Shown here one piece after another: positions 39,593 through 49,928 of a DNA stretch of 64,000 nt. The stretch spans positions 1 through 64,000 of the forward strand of contig JAULBX010008218.1 in assembly GCA_032358255.1 (NCBI GenBank), in the 5' to 3' direction. The position numbers and the translations under genes are program-made. The stretch comes from Heterotrichella gracilis (Eukaryota > Sar > Xanthophyceae > Tribonematales > Xanthonemataceae). The first letter of the stretch is position 1. The number at the start of each line of letters is the position of its first letter. The notes under the pieces were generated by a model. The model made no database searches, was not told where the DNA came from, and saw nothing but the letters and a program-made list of their open reading frames with translations.

Positions 39593-42500
39593 CTACTCCA
39601 TCTCGTCCAGGTTGACGCGGTTCAGCAGCACCAGGATGCGCTGCTCGCCTGCACACACAGCAAACCCACAGCAGTGAGATTCATGACCAACATTGCAACC
39701 CAAACCCCCTTCATGTGCTGCAGACTTCACAAGTAAGCAACACCAGGGATGCACGCACATGGGCTGCATACACAGCTACCCCATCAGCAGTGAGACCATC
39801 CCTAACAGGTGTGCTGCTGAAGTTGATTTCTACTCCCTCTTCACACAAGGGATCATATTCATACTTATATTGCGTCACCTGGACAATGCTCTGCTGGATT
39901 ATGAGAACCCTGGACCCTAAATCCCTTAACCGTCAACTGCACCTGAAATGGCTCACACAGCCCAGGTCACATCGCCAGATGGCTACCGACCTGGTTACAT
40001 TACCCATGCGTGGCCCAACTGGCGTGCATCCGCCTGCAATGAACACACCAAGGCAATGCACCCTTGCCTTTGCCCCAACCCCCCATACCCGCACCAAGGA
40101 TGGCCCACGCAAAGCCCAGGTCCGCCTCCTTGGTCATGGGGCTGTGGTGGCTGCTGACATTGCAAAATCTACCTTGGCTATTCACCCAGCCTAGGGCTGC
40201 ACAAACCCTACGCCAGACCCCACCTGAATCCCTGATTGTAACTATCTAGAAAGCATGCCGTCATGTATCAGTTACCTACCCCACAAACAGTAAACACCCA
40301 CCTGGTATGGCCCACACAAAGCCCAGGTCCGCCTCCTTGGTCATGGGGCTGTGGCTGCTGAACTGCACCAGCTCGCCCTCGACCCAGCGCGGGGAGCGGA
40401 AGCCGTCCTTGGCCACCCGCCCCTCGCCGGCGTACCGCGCGGACACCCCCAGCTCGGGGGGGTACATCTCGCTGGCGTTCAGGCGGTTGATGCGGCCGAT
40501 CTTGGCGCGGAAGCAGACAGAGCCGGCGGGCACGTTGTAGTCGCCTGCAAGGAGGGGGCGATGTCAACGTTTATTTGTGGCTTTACCTTTCTGTAGATAG
40601 TATAATTTTCATACATATGGATTGCTGATAAAATAATAAAGAATAGAGATTCTGGCACTGATGTACGATATCTTGAAGTCCTCCTGGTTTGGATCCAATA
40701 TGTGGGTGCCATGTTCAGATTCCAAAGAACACAAAATCCCTACAAACGAATGGTTCACCTGCGCCCATGCCCCGTACCTGTCAGCTTGGTCGCCACCACG
40801 CATTCCGCGCCATCCTCCCACGTGCGCCGCGAAAACTGCACCAGTTCCGGCCCATGGGGCCCAAAGTGGCCGATGTACAGGCCCTGGAAGGGGTCGGTCT
40901 TGGCCATGCCAGAGGGCGCGCGCCGGTACGACACGTTGCCGCTCAAGCCAAGGGTGCTGCCGGCCACCACGTCCGTGCCTGCGGGTCAAGGACAGGCCAC
41001 ATTAGGGTTTGGGGTTTGAGGTTGCAGCTCAGGCAGGGTGCTGCTGGTGGCCATGCTGGTACCTGCAGACAATAATTGCGGCTGCAGGGTTGGCGCAGCA
41101 GTGCGCTCTTGTGCATGCATCATGGGCATGCAGCGCCAGTCCGGCGTATGCCCTGCAGTCCTGCCTTTTGCCTCTTGCTCACATAGCGCACACATGCATT
41201 GTGGTGCTCAGCGCCACCTCATCCCACCCATCCAGCATCATCGTGCATCACCGGATCCATTGCTCTGCTCTATACATTACCATTGGCTGAATCTGCTTTA
41301 TAGCTTTTGCAACAAGCACCAAGGATGTTACATGTGCGCATGCTCCTTAGATTATTTCATTTCTGTTTGTATTCCTGTCAACCAACCACTACCGCACGCA
41401 CGTATTGTGTTGCTGAGCGCCACCTCATCCGACCCATCCAGCATCTGGCTGGTCACGTTGCGCAGCAGCGCCTCAATCTTGTCCTTCTTGTCGCGCCCCT
41501 TGCCGCTGTTCAGCTTGGAAACCTCGGCTGCCACGCGCTGCCACACGTCGCTGGTGGACTGGCCCATAATGTTCTGGGGGGGAAGGGTAAATGTCAGGCG
41601 GAGGTGGGTACAAGAGTTCAGGGCTAGATAAAAACACATATCTTTCAAGGCATTTCCCGAATCATCATAGACGTTGTGGGTAAACAGCACATCCCATAGC
41701 CATTGCTTACCAGGAGGGCCCAGCGAACTTGCACATGTAACATTCACCAGCATGCTAGCCAGGTCCCAAAACGTCCATGGTGGGGAAGGTCACAACCGCG
41801 GCACCCCCCACCAACTACAGATTCTCATTGGACAGCCCTTTAAACCCTAAACCTTAAACCCATAGAGCTACACCCCCTCACCTTCTTCAGGTTCTCGTTC
41901 GACAGCTCCCCCTGCACCATGGGGCTCCCACCCATCACCTGGTCCTGGTCCTGCTCCAGGTCATCATCATCCACGCCGCTGCCGCTGGTGGAGGCAATCG
42001 CGGGGGGAGCCTCCAGCGGCTGCCGTTGCACCTGGAGACACACCCACAGGCAAACATCAGCCACCCTGCTAAATGCAGCGTGCGTGCCAAGCACCCAAGT
42101 ACTTGGCACTTCCCGCCACCCGCTGGCCTGGACCATCAGTGTGCCGGCAATTCCCAACGAATAGCACGTTGCCAACCACGCATGCACACCACAGCCAGGC
42201 ACAACATGCCCTTGGCATGCAGCAAGCCAAATCCTTTTCCATCCAATCCGAAACCCTTGTGGTACTACAGAAACCCTTGTGGTACAACAGACACCAAGCA
42301 TCCAGCTGCTAAACCCCCCCACACACTCCCCTCTTCAATGCTTCTACCCCTCCCCGCCGCATCCACCACACGCCTCCCCCCTCCCCCTTCCGAGCCCCAC
42401 CCACACCCCTTTTCCTACAGCCAGCCCCCCCCTCCCACACCCACCTCCAGCCTGAACTGGTCCTCCCCCTGCCCCTCCGCACCGCACACCACACTCTGCC

Positions 42501-45427
42501 AACAGTCCCCTGCGTCCACATCCCACCCACCCCAAAATCACACCACCACTCAATCCCCATCCACCCCCATCCCCGCCCACCCACCTCCAGCCGAAACTGG
42601 TCCTTGCCGTCCGTCTCCAGCACCGCCGGCGCACGGTTCATCATCACGATGTGGTCCTCCACAATGGGGTAGAAGGCACTGGTGTCGCCCATGAACTGGT
42701 CGCTGTACAGCGCCTCCTGGCCCTCCTCGTCGGAGCCGTCGTGGTGGTTGGGGAAGCTGACAGACACGCTGATCACGCTGCCGTCGTCCGAGAGCGTGCC
42801 CTCAACCTGAAAAAGAGGAGGGTGGGTGGGTGTGTGGGTGGTGCTGGCCTGTGCATAGGGCATGCATTACTTGGTACAGCTGTGCCACGGTGACAGCCCC
42901 CGTACTCAGCGTTGCGTATTCCCTGTACGCTTTTCCTGTCCCTGCGCATGCATTCCATGCATTGAGCAGGTGCCGCTGTTCACACGCCAAAACCCTTTCT
43001 CTCGTGCACAACACACCTGCTGCGCCTGGCACAGCTTTGCCACAACTGCAACCATACTAGCAACGAGATATTGACAAAAAGCCCACCAAAATCCGGCAAA
43101 AAACCATAAGCAAACTCCCAGGCCGGCGCTGTCCCACACTTGGGGAGGAAGTGGCCCAGCAACAAGCTGGTACTGCTTCCGCTCTCCCCCCCACCCCCCT
43201 CACCCCCCCGCCCCGCCCCACGCACCGTGACCCCCGGCTCGTCATCCTCGCTGTCGCTGTTCCCCCCTTGGGCAAAGGACACCGCCCCCACCAGGTCCCC
43301 ATCGAGGCTCCCATCCATACTGGACCCCAGGGGGGTGGAGGTGAGGGCATAGGCGCGCTGCACATACCCCTCCCCGCCCTCGTCCGGCCGCACAAACACC
43401 TCCAGCACGGGTGTGCCCAGCTCGCTGATGGAGGGGGGGCCGGTGTGGCTGCCCGGCACGTGCAGCAGCTGGGACTCGGTCCATCCCTGCAGGGGGTGGG
43501 TGCGAGGGTAAGTGGGCTGGGACTCGGTCCATCCCAGAGGTGGTGGTTGGAGCCACATCCCAATGAACCGCTGACTGCGTGCCTCACAAACCCACTTCTC
43601 CTGCCCATAGAACCCCCGGCAAGTGGGTGGCAGCAACCCACCCTCCCACCCCGCACGCCCGATGCACCACCCACGACAACGTTGGGCTAATGACCTCATT
43701 ATCCCAAACCCCCCTCCATTCCAACACATCCCCTTTGAACCCCACACAACGTGACCACACCCAAACCCCCATTCCCACCCAGATCCCACACCTTGAGCGT
43801 TGCCAGGCCCCTGGGCGTGACGGCGTGGCCCAAGCCCTTAACCCTAAGCCCCACACCTGATCTTTCAGCCCCAAACCCCCACCGTGGCTATGTTCCTGGG
43901 CGTGTATGCGTGGCCCAGGCCCTACACCCTAACCTCCAAATTCTAAGCCCCACCTTGAGCGTGGCCAGGTCCCTGGGCGTGTATGCATGGCCCACGTAGC
44001 GCCCAAACTCTGCATCCACCTTGAGCAAGTGCCCCAGGGGGTCGTCCTCGCCCTGGCCGATCCACCACCCAACCAACCCCGCACCGGCGCCGTCGCGCAG
44101 CCTGGCTGCATCGCCATACCGCTCCTCGGCAAGCGCGCTGTCAAGATCCTGCAGGTGTGGTGGGTTTCGCACTTTCAGCCCAATAGAGCTCTTACAACAG
44201 TGGCATTAACTTTGGCAAGTGCGCGCCAGGGTGGTTTGCAGTGCGATGCGGCAGACTGTGCACCGCAAAGCAAACGTAAGGATTGGCTAGGAGTTGACAT
44301 AAACCCAATGGCAACCCCGCGGGGTTGCTGGTTGGAGATGAACTTTTGTTCAGTGCAAACTGCAGCATCCCTGGCCTTCAACCCTAGGGCCCAAGCAGCT
44401 TGACTGTGTACCTTTAGGATCTTGCTGACGCAGTCCTTGTTCTCAATCTCAGCCAGCTGCTTCTTCAGGGCCGCTGCCTCGCCATAGTCCTCGCGGGCAA
44501 TGGCTGATTGCAGCTCCTGGTGGATGCGGTTGCCCTCGTCCACAGCCTCGTCCAGTTCTTGCACATACTGCACCCCACCCCAAAAACGACGGTGAGTACT
44601 CTGTTCAAAACTCCCAACCTGCTGGTGCTTTTGACAACAGGCAGCAAGCATGAAAGGAAAACACAGGGCTATGCACACACCATCCACTGGAAACTGGCTT
44701 GTAATCATATGTGCGTCAGAATCAGCTATTAGTGCAGGTGTGCCCAGTTTGGGCTTTGTAAATTCATTCTTGCTCAGTGTTGAAAGCAAGAATGGAACAG
44801 GTTGCTTACATCCAGCCACGCCTCTTCTTCGGCTTCGTTGGGCGAGCCGTCACTGGACACCTTGACGGGCATGCTCTGCTCCCACTTTGTGATGGTCTCC
44901 AGATCAGCTCTGGACAGCACTGACGGGGTGGTGAACCCGGGAGAAAGGGGTTTGTTGCCCTCCCCAGGGCCACCGCAACTGCAGGTCCAAAGATCTGGTT
45001 GGCACATTATTCCATTTTGCATGCGCCACCCCAACACCGTCATTGTTTGGGCCAAAACAGAGGTGGGCAACTGTGTGTGTGTTTTAAGGACTTCCAAGAG
45101 CAGCATGGCTCATCAACAACGGGGCAGCTACATGCAGCCAGGGCCTCTCCCACTGACCTGATCACCGAGGTTGGACACCGGTAGGGGCGCCTGGATTGGA
45201 ATGCCCCTGCTCTTTTGGCGTGAAGACTTCCCCGGGGTTGCTTGCAAGGCAGTGCTGCGTTGGTGCCCAGCCAGGTCTGCAACAAATGGTACCATGAGAA
45301 CAATGCCACCCGATATAGAAACTGTACCCTTGCCACTACAGGTACCCTGTCACATAGCTATGGCCACCAGTATCGTATGGAAGCTGTTGTGTCTTTACTA
45401 ATGACGTACCTTGCCAAGCACCAGCAT
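39593..45427 (-). CDS. EX: EXECUTER (singlet-oxygen retrograde signalling)
   Basis: Plastid protein that in Arabidopsis senses singlet oxygen at grana margins and triggers nuclear responses when degraded. Twelve exons: 45410-45427, 45158-45276, 44810-44978, 44412-44567, 43954-44148, 43226-43486, 42585-42806, 41882-42031, 41402-41573, 40778-40978, 40302-40544, 39593-39648; about 653 residues, phases all close. Basic transit-type N-terminus. A UVR-like Glu/Ala helix pair (QELQSAIAREDYGEAAALKK) is followed by a second copy (DSALAEERYGDAARL). Then WWIGQGEDD and FGRYVGHAYTPRDLATL, an acidic middle region, and the conserved C-terminal half: YIGHFGPHGPELVQFSRR, VVATKLTGDYNVPAGSVCFR, YPPELGVSARYAGEGRVA, SPRWVEGELVQF, ADLGFVWAIPG, ILVLLNRVNL. 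The six-codon first exon is the least certain part. Many introns carry copies of exon edges. Confidence 0.92.
40100..40361. repeat. Copy of EXECUTER exon 11 edge in intron 11
   Basis: The true edge (about 40306-40361) and an intronic copy (40100-40158) share GCCCAGGTCCGCCTCCTTGG followed by TCATGGGGCTGTGG; nearly identical over about 55 bases. Confidence 0.92.
41197..41448. repeat. Copy of EXECUTER exon 9 edge in intron 9
   Basis: 41197-41242 repeats the coding edge 41403-41448 (GCGCCACCTCATCC-ACCCAT, CCAGCATC) with a handful of changes. Confidence 0.88.
41812..41906. repeat. Diverged copy of EXECUTER exon 8 edge
   Basis: CAGATTCTCATTGGACAGCC near 41818 resembles CAGGTTCTCGTTCGACAGCT near 41889 in the exon. 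Telomere-like AAACCCTAAACC lies between them. Confidence 0.6.
42440..42620. repeat. Copy of EXECUTER exon 7 edge in intron 7
   Basis: 42440-42480 repeats the exon edge 42580-42620 (CCCACCTCCAGCC-GAACTGG, TCCT). Both copies keep the reverse-strand GT donor. Confidence 0.85.
43468..43535. repeat. Exact 20-base copy of EXECUTER exon 6 start
   Basis: GCTGGGACTCGGTCCATCCC occurs at 43468-43487 (codes GWTESQ on minus) and again at 43516-43535 in the intron. Confidence 0.93.
43787..43995. repeat. Three copies of EXECUTER exon 5 end
   Basis: The coding edge at 43953-43995 (TPRDLATLK plus donor) recurs at 43877-43919 and 43787-43840. All share CTGGGCGTG(T)A...CGTGGCCCA, and CCCTAA words lie between them. 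Confidence 0.9.
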
Positions 45428-46448
45428 TTTGCACTCTCACACAGGCCCAACTTTCAAAGGAGCACGGCGGTGCAGCACCCTGCGGAACAGGCAGAAAGTC
45501 AACCGATGAACACTGGAAAGTCTGCCCCAAGTTATATGAAAGTGTGGTACTCTCCGCAACGCAAATGCTGCCCACTGATCAATGGAGACAGCAAGAGGAA
45601 TACCTAGCTACCGAGCCAGGCAGTCGTCAACAACCTCAGAATGCGCCCGAAACTTTTATGCCCTTGTGTGTCACTGGAAAAATACAGGGCTGTCCCAGGC
45701 CGTTATCCTCACCTAGCGGCAAAAAGTGGACCTATCCACTGATTGTGCCTTCCTCTGGCAACGCAGAGGCCCTATCTCCACTCGTTGCGGACGAAGCTGC
45801 CTTCAAGGCTTGCAGTTTGAAGCGAAAAGGGGTGATGTGGGCCTAGCGTTTCGGGAGTGGGGGGGTTGCGACACACGTCACGGGCGTCTGCCGGCAGCTA
45901 CTCTGTCCCAAACGGCCAACACAGGGTGACCCAACAGGAGGCAAAGGCAAGCGGTGTCCTTGTGTCGCCTGCTGTGCTCGAGCAGTGGTGAACGAGGTTT
46001 CGAGGTGCCGCCAATATGCTACTGTTTGGGATTATGCCGCCAGGGTCGATCTGAGCCACACCTGAAAACCTCCTCGCAGTCTATGATCTGACAACTTTCC
46101 CTGGCAGAAAGCATTGCATGCATATATGCGCGAAGCCCAGCGGGGTTTGTTTCGTGCTACTTGGCGTTAACAAACTGGAGTGCAGGCCGTTCAGGACAAC
46201 GCGGTTCAGTCATCGCGTCAGCGTGGAGCTTTGCTTAACTTTAGGGCGCCATAACTTTGTGTGATTCGAAGTAACCTTCGCTATCAATGCCTAGAGAGTT
46301 TTGAGAGGTCCGGTGCAACCGATGAACCACCGAAACGGAGCAGTAAACCTTGCATGCGAGTTATACTACTGGCTCGCTGCAGTACGTAGTTAGGACACCA
46401 GGCCTGGCCACCCAGTGAGATATAAGTGGGCATTGCCACTTGGCCACC
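45428..46448. other. Divergent spacer, EXECUTER / cornichon
   Basis: 1.0 kb between two start codons. It should hold both promoters. No exon or RNA gene supported. Confidence 0.45.
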
Positions 46449-47218
46449 ATGTCTTTCGAGTTGCTGTCATGGCTTATCTGCTTCCTACTGCAGGCTGCAC
46501 TACTGGGCATGTGCATGTACATGGTAAGTGAAACTGTTTGTTGTATTTAAGCTTTTCCTTGCACTACCTTTTGACATGCATGCATGCATGCTGCTGAAAC
46601 TCTAATGATTTTTCTTTGCAGATGATAAACCTGTCTGATCTAGAAAACGACTTCATCAACCCACATGACTGCGCCTCGGGGATCAACAGATGGACGGTAG
46701 GTGCCACGGCGCCGTATTTCGGTCACCACAGTGTGCGTCAATTGTGCCCATGCCATGACAAGTGCTCTGGCTGCTGCGCAGGTGCCGGAGTTCGTGTGCC
46801 AAGGGTTGCTGGCCTTGATCCTGGTTATGAATGGCAAGTGGTTTTTGGGGTTCATACACACAGCCATATTTGTGTACGACGCCAGGCTGTGGCAACGAAA
46901 CCAGCACCTGGTTGATGTCACTGAGATCTTCCGCCAAATACCCACAGAGAAGTGGCGAAAAGGGATCAAGCTGGGTATTTTCATTCTGGGTTTCACGCTT
47001 GTTATCTACAGGTGAGTGTTCTTTGCCACATGCATAGCTTCTGCAAAGAGTGCGGCATTGCCGCCTTGCATGACACGGTGGGCCAGGTGATTCTGAACAG
47101 GGTTATGCCCTTTCCTTTTTGTAGGTTGGTGGAATGCGCTGTGAACAGCCTTCTGACCCCTGAGGGCAAGCGAACAGCCAGCCGACTACTGAAGGAAGCT
47201 GCTGCCAGCATGCCGTAG
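46449..47218 (+). CDS. Cornichon family ER cargo receptor (ERV14/CNIH)
   Basis: Helps load membrane proteins into COPII vesicles at the ER. Four exons: 46449-46523, 46622-46696, 46782-47011, 47125-47218; 157 residues, ATG in a good context (gccaccATGT). Hydrophobic N-terminal helix (LLSWLICFLLQAALLGMCMY), then the family signature LSDLENDFINPHDCASGINR, second helix (VCQGLLALILVMNGKWF), the AIFVYDARLW region with TEIFRQIPTEKWRKGIKLG, and a third helix (GIFILGFTLVIY). Length and order fit the eukaryotic family. The Asn-Pro-x-Asp-Cys cluster is the best identifier. Confidence 0.95.
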
Positions 47219-47685
47219 CGAACCCACAAATATTGTGATTTTTCCTTTGCCACCTGGTGCACAAGCTGGTGGGCTGGGAACGGTGTGCTCACGCGCGTTG
47301 TTCTTACATTGTATGGAGCTGGTACACAGTATCAAGCACAGTTGAGCAAGTAGTGTTTCAAAATAAATGCATGAACAGTTCTCAATTCTGCAACTACCTT
47401 CTAGGCATCGTTCCAGGTCACCTGCCAGGTGGCCATACCACATCTCATGCAAGCCTGTGGAAAATTGGTGCTGTGCAGTGCTAATTGTCCTCAACGGTTT
47501 GTACCAACATTGCCAGTAGCACGTGTACAACTAGAACCATGGTGATGCAACTCCTCATTGTTTGCTACCATTTGTAGAAAATGCTGCCGGTTAGTGTTGG
47601 CAAACATTGCTGTGCAAGCTATTGGGCAAGAGAAAACTGTTCCTTGTTGGTGTCAAGGAGTACTGGCTACGTAGGGCCATCACCT
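47219..47685. other. Convergent spacer
   Basis: 0.47 kb between the stops of cornichon (plus) and OEP21 (minus). Presumed 3' UTRs; nothing else seen. Confidence 0.45.
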
Positions 47686-48618
47686 TCACAGATCATAGAA
47701 CACCCTCCAGTCGTCTCTGAAGTTTGTCCTGAGCGTCCAGTTGTTTTCCCTCACGTGCCCGTAATAATCCTGCAGCAGGCACACACACTGCACTTAGTCA
47801 GGGTCTGCTTGATTTTGCCAGCTGGGCTGTACGCTTCGTTGCAAGACACTGGTTCTATATCAGCGACACGACCCAACAACCCTCGCCAAACCCACCGTGG
47901 TCAGTTTGCCCGCATGGTCTCTGTCGCACACATACCCCACTCCGAGCATCAAGTCCTGGCGGGGCAAGAAGTCCATTACTTGCCGGTACAGCTCAACACG
48001 CAGCTGGGAGTTGACCTGCAACACAGGTTGGTTACTTATTTGTAGCAATTCAGCTATATAGCCAGGCTTGGCGCACTACAAAAACCTGCCACAAGTTAGT
48101 GCCGTCAGCAGCCCTCAAAGCAGGTGCAGCACAAGCTTAGGGTGGTATTTTGTGGGTGCTGTAGGAGAAAACATACCTCGTGTTTCTTGAATGAATAGTT
48201 TGCCGCGCAGCTCGTTTTGAGTCCCAGGTTGTCAGCCTGGAAGCGCTTGGCAACCACGATTTGCCCCTCAACCTGGCTGCCAGTAGCTTGCTGGAGACCG
48301 GCCCCAATGCGCAACCGTGTGTCCCTGAACCCCGCTGCCTTGCTGGGCTGTTCGCCAACGTGCACAAACCTGTGGATACTGGCCAGCGCGTCAACCTGCA
48401 AATGCCACAGGGTGTGAGCTGGCCAATGGTGGCATGCGTATGTATGTGAGCGCACGCAAGGCTGGTTGCATGTGGTTTCAACAGTGAAGCCGTACCTTTG
48501 AAGTCACAGTGTTGATGGCTCCCTTCACTTTGAAGACGATGCCGGTGTCTGTGCGAGCTTTTTGCTTGAAGGCCAGCAGCAGCTCCTTGTCTTTGCCATA
48601 CACCAACTGGCTCTCCAT
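47686..48618 (-). CDS. OEP21: Chloroplast outer-envelope pore protein OEP21
   Basis: Beta-barrel anion channel of the plastid outer envelope that passes phosphorylated carbohydrates. Four exons: 48496-48618, 48177-48395, 47896-48015, 47686-47769; 181 residues, close to the plant length of about 177. It starts ME(S/T)xLxYG (MESQLVYGKDKELLLAFKQK), as plant OEP21 does. The C-terminus YGHVRENNWTLRTNFRDDW then RVFYDL matches the plant signature RENNWTLNAN...YDL. Alternating polar and hydrophobic strands and no transit peptide fit an outer-envelope barrel. The middle is diverged. Divergent from the large coiled-coil gene. Confidence 0.87.
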
Positions 48619-49928
48619 GGTTGTTTGCTCTGTCTTATGAGCAGTGATACAACCAGAAATGGGAAAGGGTGAAAACGTGAAGCTTGTGCACTGTTCCCAG
48701 CTGCTGCAAGTGTATGTGTGAGAGTATTACTGCCCACCACCAGTGGGGACCCTGTACCTGCACCACATGACGCCTGTGTCAATGCCAGAACACAGAGAAA
48801 CGCAGATTGCTCTTTATAGTACACGTCAGTGATAAGGACAAGTTGGGTGCCTATATTGGGGTTGCCACATAGCAGTGTACGCAGGTGGGGGTTGTACACA
48901 TGGTGTTTGTGCCCACGCATGCCCACCAACCCAAGCGTGCTATTGTCACACCACGTGCTGGAGGCGGATGCAGATTTCCCTTTGTATCATGCATGTGCAA
49001 AGGCTGGCCGTCTCTCTGCAGGTCTGCCAGACGCAAACACTGCACAAGTGGCCTAGCTAGGCCAGACGAGGTCACATACCTGTGGCGAAGTGTGGAGCTG
49101 CAGCAAGGTGGGTGGATGCGACCGGGACTTGATAACGCGCCGACTAACGGATGCAGACGCTTTGCTTTGAGATGTTGCAGCAAAATTGAGCTTGCATGCA
49201 TCGACGTTATCCTGTTGAAACCTACTTTTATTAAAATGTTGCCAATATATTTAAAGAAATACAGTTTAGTTTTGGAAGTCAAAGCATTTTCAAACATTCA
49301 GCCTTCACCTTCCATTCATATGCACCGTATCGACAAGGGTTGTCTACAGTAGCTCTTTCCAGGCTCTTTCTTGTTCCCATGTGCTGATAAGGTCACTGAT
49401 CACCGACAGATACTGTCATCGGCGTCCTGTCCATTGCTGTCGTGTGTCAAGGTATCCGGTCGGCAAAAGCAGCAGGAGCAGCAAGTTGCCAACACCAAGG
49501 GCAGCAAGTTTGACTTTTATCAGTCGGTTGCTAACCTGCTGTAGGCTTGGGCCTGGTCGGGTTAACTGCCAGCGATAGTTCTCGTTCCACCCTCCAACTG
49601 CAATGGTGCACGGGTAATCGTCAGGTGTATCACTGCCATACAAAACCAGGTACAGCTTGGGACTTATCAAATGGTCTAGTTGGTCTCATGACCACTTTCT
49701 GCGACTCGTCAAGCTGCTGCACCACTCATTGCTGACAGCCAGCTCAAGAGACACAGGACAAGTTTGGGTTGGCCTGTAACAACTAGAGCCCCTTTCATGC
49801 AGCGCCAGTGTTCCACTACTGCTGCAATTCATACGCCGTTTGAAACAGTGATGTTGCTTGCACTTTGACGGGTGGTCACTTGACTCGCTGTGCAAAGCGT
49901 TTAAAGGCCGTGTGTGTCTGTAGGCCAG
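48619..49928. other. Divergent spacer, OEP21 / coiled-coil gene
   Basis: 1.3 kb between starts. A minus-strand frame at 49416-49670 (YPCTIAVGGWNENYRWQLTR, then a leucine-rich stretch LAALGVGNLLLLLLLP) is protein-like but has no supported start or homologue. Confidence 0.35.

Noticed and set aside
39014-39736. 240-codon frame on plus
   Set aside because: Overlaps the last EXECUTER exon in antisense and has no recognisable domain or splice support.
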